Translations under genes and position numbers: made by a program
In this document: positions 53,173 through 53,955 of the stretch, in pieces
How positions within the stretch are numbered: position 1 is the first letter of the stretch
Layout of the letters: every line of letters begins with the position of its first letter
The notes under the pieces: generated by a model
Database searches by the model: none
Seen by the model: only the letters and a program-made list of their open reading frames with translations
What the model was told of the DNA's origin: nothing
NCBI RefSeq assembly: GCF_000003605.2
Contig: NW_003145767.1
Location: 1 to 53,955, forward strand
Reading direction: 5' to 3'
Length of the DNA stretch: 53,955 bases
From: Saccoglossus kowalevskii
Lineage: Eukaryota > Hemichordata > Enteropneusta > Harrimaniidae

Positions 53173-53955
53173 ATTATGGACGTTAATTTTGGCATGGATA
53201 CCGCGCCATATTATGGACGTTAATTTTGGCATGGATACCGTGCCATATTATGGACGTTAATTTTGGCATTGATACCGCGCCATATTATGGACGTTAATTT
53301 TGGCATTAATACTGCACCATATTATGGACGTTAATTTTGGCATGGATACCGCGCCATATTATGGACGTTAATTTTGGCATGGATACCGCGCCATATTATG
53401 GACGTTAATTTTGGCATGGATACCGCACCATATTATGGACGTCAATTTTAGCATGGACACCGCACCATATTATGGACGTTAATTTTGGCATGGATAACGC
53501 GCCATATTATGGATGTTAATTTTGGCATGGATACCACGCCATATTATGGACGTTAATTTTGGCATGTATACCACGCCATATTATGGACATTAATTTTGGC
53601 ATGGATACCGCGCCATATTATGGACGTTTATTTTGGCATGGATACCGCGCCATATTATGGATGTTAATTTTGGCATGGATACCGCACCATATTATGGACG
53701 TTAATTTTGGCATGGGTCCGTGCCATATTATGGACGTTAATTTTGGCATGGATACTGCGCCATATTATGGACGTTAATTTTGGCATGGATCAGCGCCATA
53801 TTATGGACGTTAATTTTGGCATGGATACCACGCCATATTATGGACGTCAATTTTAGCATGGACACCGCACCATATTATGGACGTTAATTTTGGCATGGAT
53901 AACGCGCCATATTATGGATGTTAATTTTGGCATGGATACCACGCCATATGATGAA
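52943..53955 (+). repeat. Last HOR fragment, cut by the window end
   Basis: It begins at the last CCATATTTTGGATG landmark and follows the standard block through GTCAATTTTAG (near 53440) and on to GGGTCCGTG and GATCAGCG monomers. It then repeats GTCAATTTTAG (near 53846). The final bases CCATATGATGAA depart from the monomer (CCATATTATGGA). Confidence 0.8.
53047..53054. other. TACATGTA insertion, unique context VIII
   Basis: CATGTA is gained in the linker, GGATA|CCGCG, a third monomer position. The paralog 35,992 bp upstream is empty at 17055-17056. No other linker insertion of this kind was found. Confidence 0.65.

Larger units (their letters stand above)
1..53955 (+). repeat. 37/36-bp satellite DNA array, whole window
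   Basis: A head-to-tail tandem array fills the window from end to end. A typical 37-bp monomer lies at 40495-40531: CCATATTATGG at monomer positions 1-11, a CpG at 13-14 (GACGTT), a TTTTGGCATGG stretch at 19-29 and a linker ATACCGCG at 30-37. The 36-bp form (for example 40605-40640) lacks one A in the linker. Every monomer I read has the same orientation. Variation falls mostly in the linker and at the CpG near position 13. No unique flank is present, so the true array is longer than the window. The frame shifts by one base per 37-bp monomer and is kept by 36-bp monomers, which explains the short open frames on both strands. I do not recognise the family; a eukaryotic host is inferred from array size and HOR structure. 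Confidence 0.98.

Noticed and set aside
1-53955. Many open frames of 60-120 codons on both strands, with peptides such as HIMDVNFGMDPR repeated
   Set aside because: They are forced by the repeat. A 37-bp unit cycles through three frames and 36-bp units keep frame as a 12-residue period. The same peptides appear at every HOR copy, on both strands, all short, with no ribosome-site, splice or codon-use signal. None is accepted as a gene.
1-53955. CRISPR array (repeat length of 36-37 bp is typical)
   Set aside because: The repeats abut directly; there are no unique spacers, no leader and no cas genes.
1-53955. CArG/serum-response element in each monomer (CCATATTATGG)
   Set aside because: The CArG consensus has six A/T bases between CC and GG; here there are seven. 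It is near the c-fos element but one base too long, so SRF binding is doubtful.
1-53955. Centromere CENP-B box or telomere repeat
   Set aside because: I found no TTCG....CGGG-like box and no TTAGGG- or TTTAGGG-type repeat in the monomer. A centromeric role cannot be claimed from this sequence.
1-53955. Intact or fossil transposon, LTR element or virus copy within the array
   Set aside because: No stretch departs from the monomer by more than a few bases. The only traces are the 5- to 12-bp gains at TA sites.

Overview
The whole 53,955-base window is one uninterrupted head-to-tail satellite DNA array. The monomer is 37 bp, with a common 36-bp form that lacks one A in the linker (GATCCGCG instead of GATACCGCG). 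Dividing window length by mean monomer length gives roughly 1,465 copies, all in the same orientation. I see no unique flank, protein-coding gene, tRNA, rRNA, CRISPR spacer or intact transposon. The many short open frames are by-products of the repeat. This kind of array points to a eukaryotic nuclear genome (heterochromatin, perhaps pericentromeric or subtelomeric). I do not recognise the satellite family and cannot name the host. The monomer is about 43% GC and has three CpG sites. Its commonest variants are CpG-to-TpG/CpA transitions at those sites, which suggests a host that methylates CpG.

Layout. Monomer variants recur in a fixed order, so the array has higher-order repeats (HORs). A landmark monomer (CCATATTTTGGATG) begins a recurring block at 5716, 8588, 14599, 16951, 18084, 37998, 38217, 40458, 42742, 44764, 51178 and 52943. 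The clearest HOR units lie at 38217-40457 (2,241 bp), 40458-42741 (2,284 bp) and 42742-44763 (2,022 bp). I read the middle one monomer by monomer: 62 monomers, 16 of 36 bp, 45 of 37 bp and one of 43 bp. The first and third units share a second half that the middle unit lacks, so a longer period of about 4.5 kb is superimposed. From 18.1 to 38.0 kb the landmark is absent and related but rearranged HORs of about 1.2 to 2.1 kb prevail. Near-identical segments recur at many offsets: 777 bp, 1,216 bp, 1,599 bp, 3,485 bp, 5,764 bp, 20,071 bp, 22,086 bp and 35,992 bp.

The most interesting signal is a recurrent small insertion. At 20 sites, counting a doubled one once, the octamer TACATGTA sits where related monomers have a plain TA, a gain of CATGTA. 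It occurs at three different TA positions in the monomer. Three variants occur as well: TACTGTA at 6974 (a fourth TA position), TACAATGTA at 13346 and TACATTTA at 33911. Paralogous segments supply matching 'empty' sites for several of them. TA-(2 to 4 nt)-TA scars are the kind of trace left by excision of Tc1/mariner-type DNA transposons, so I propose that the array holds fossil excision footprints, some later copied by satellite amplification. A second possibility is local template switching from the CATGTATACC monomer variant, which often lies in the same or next repeat.
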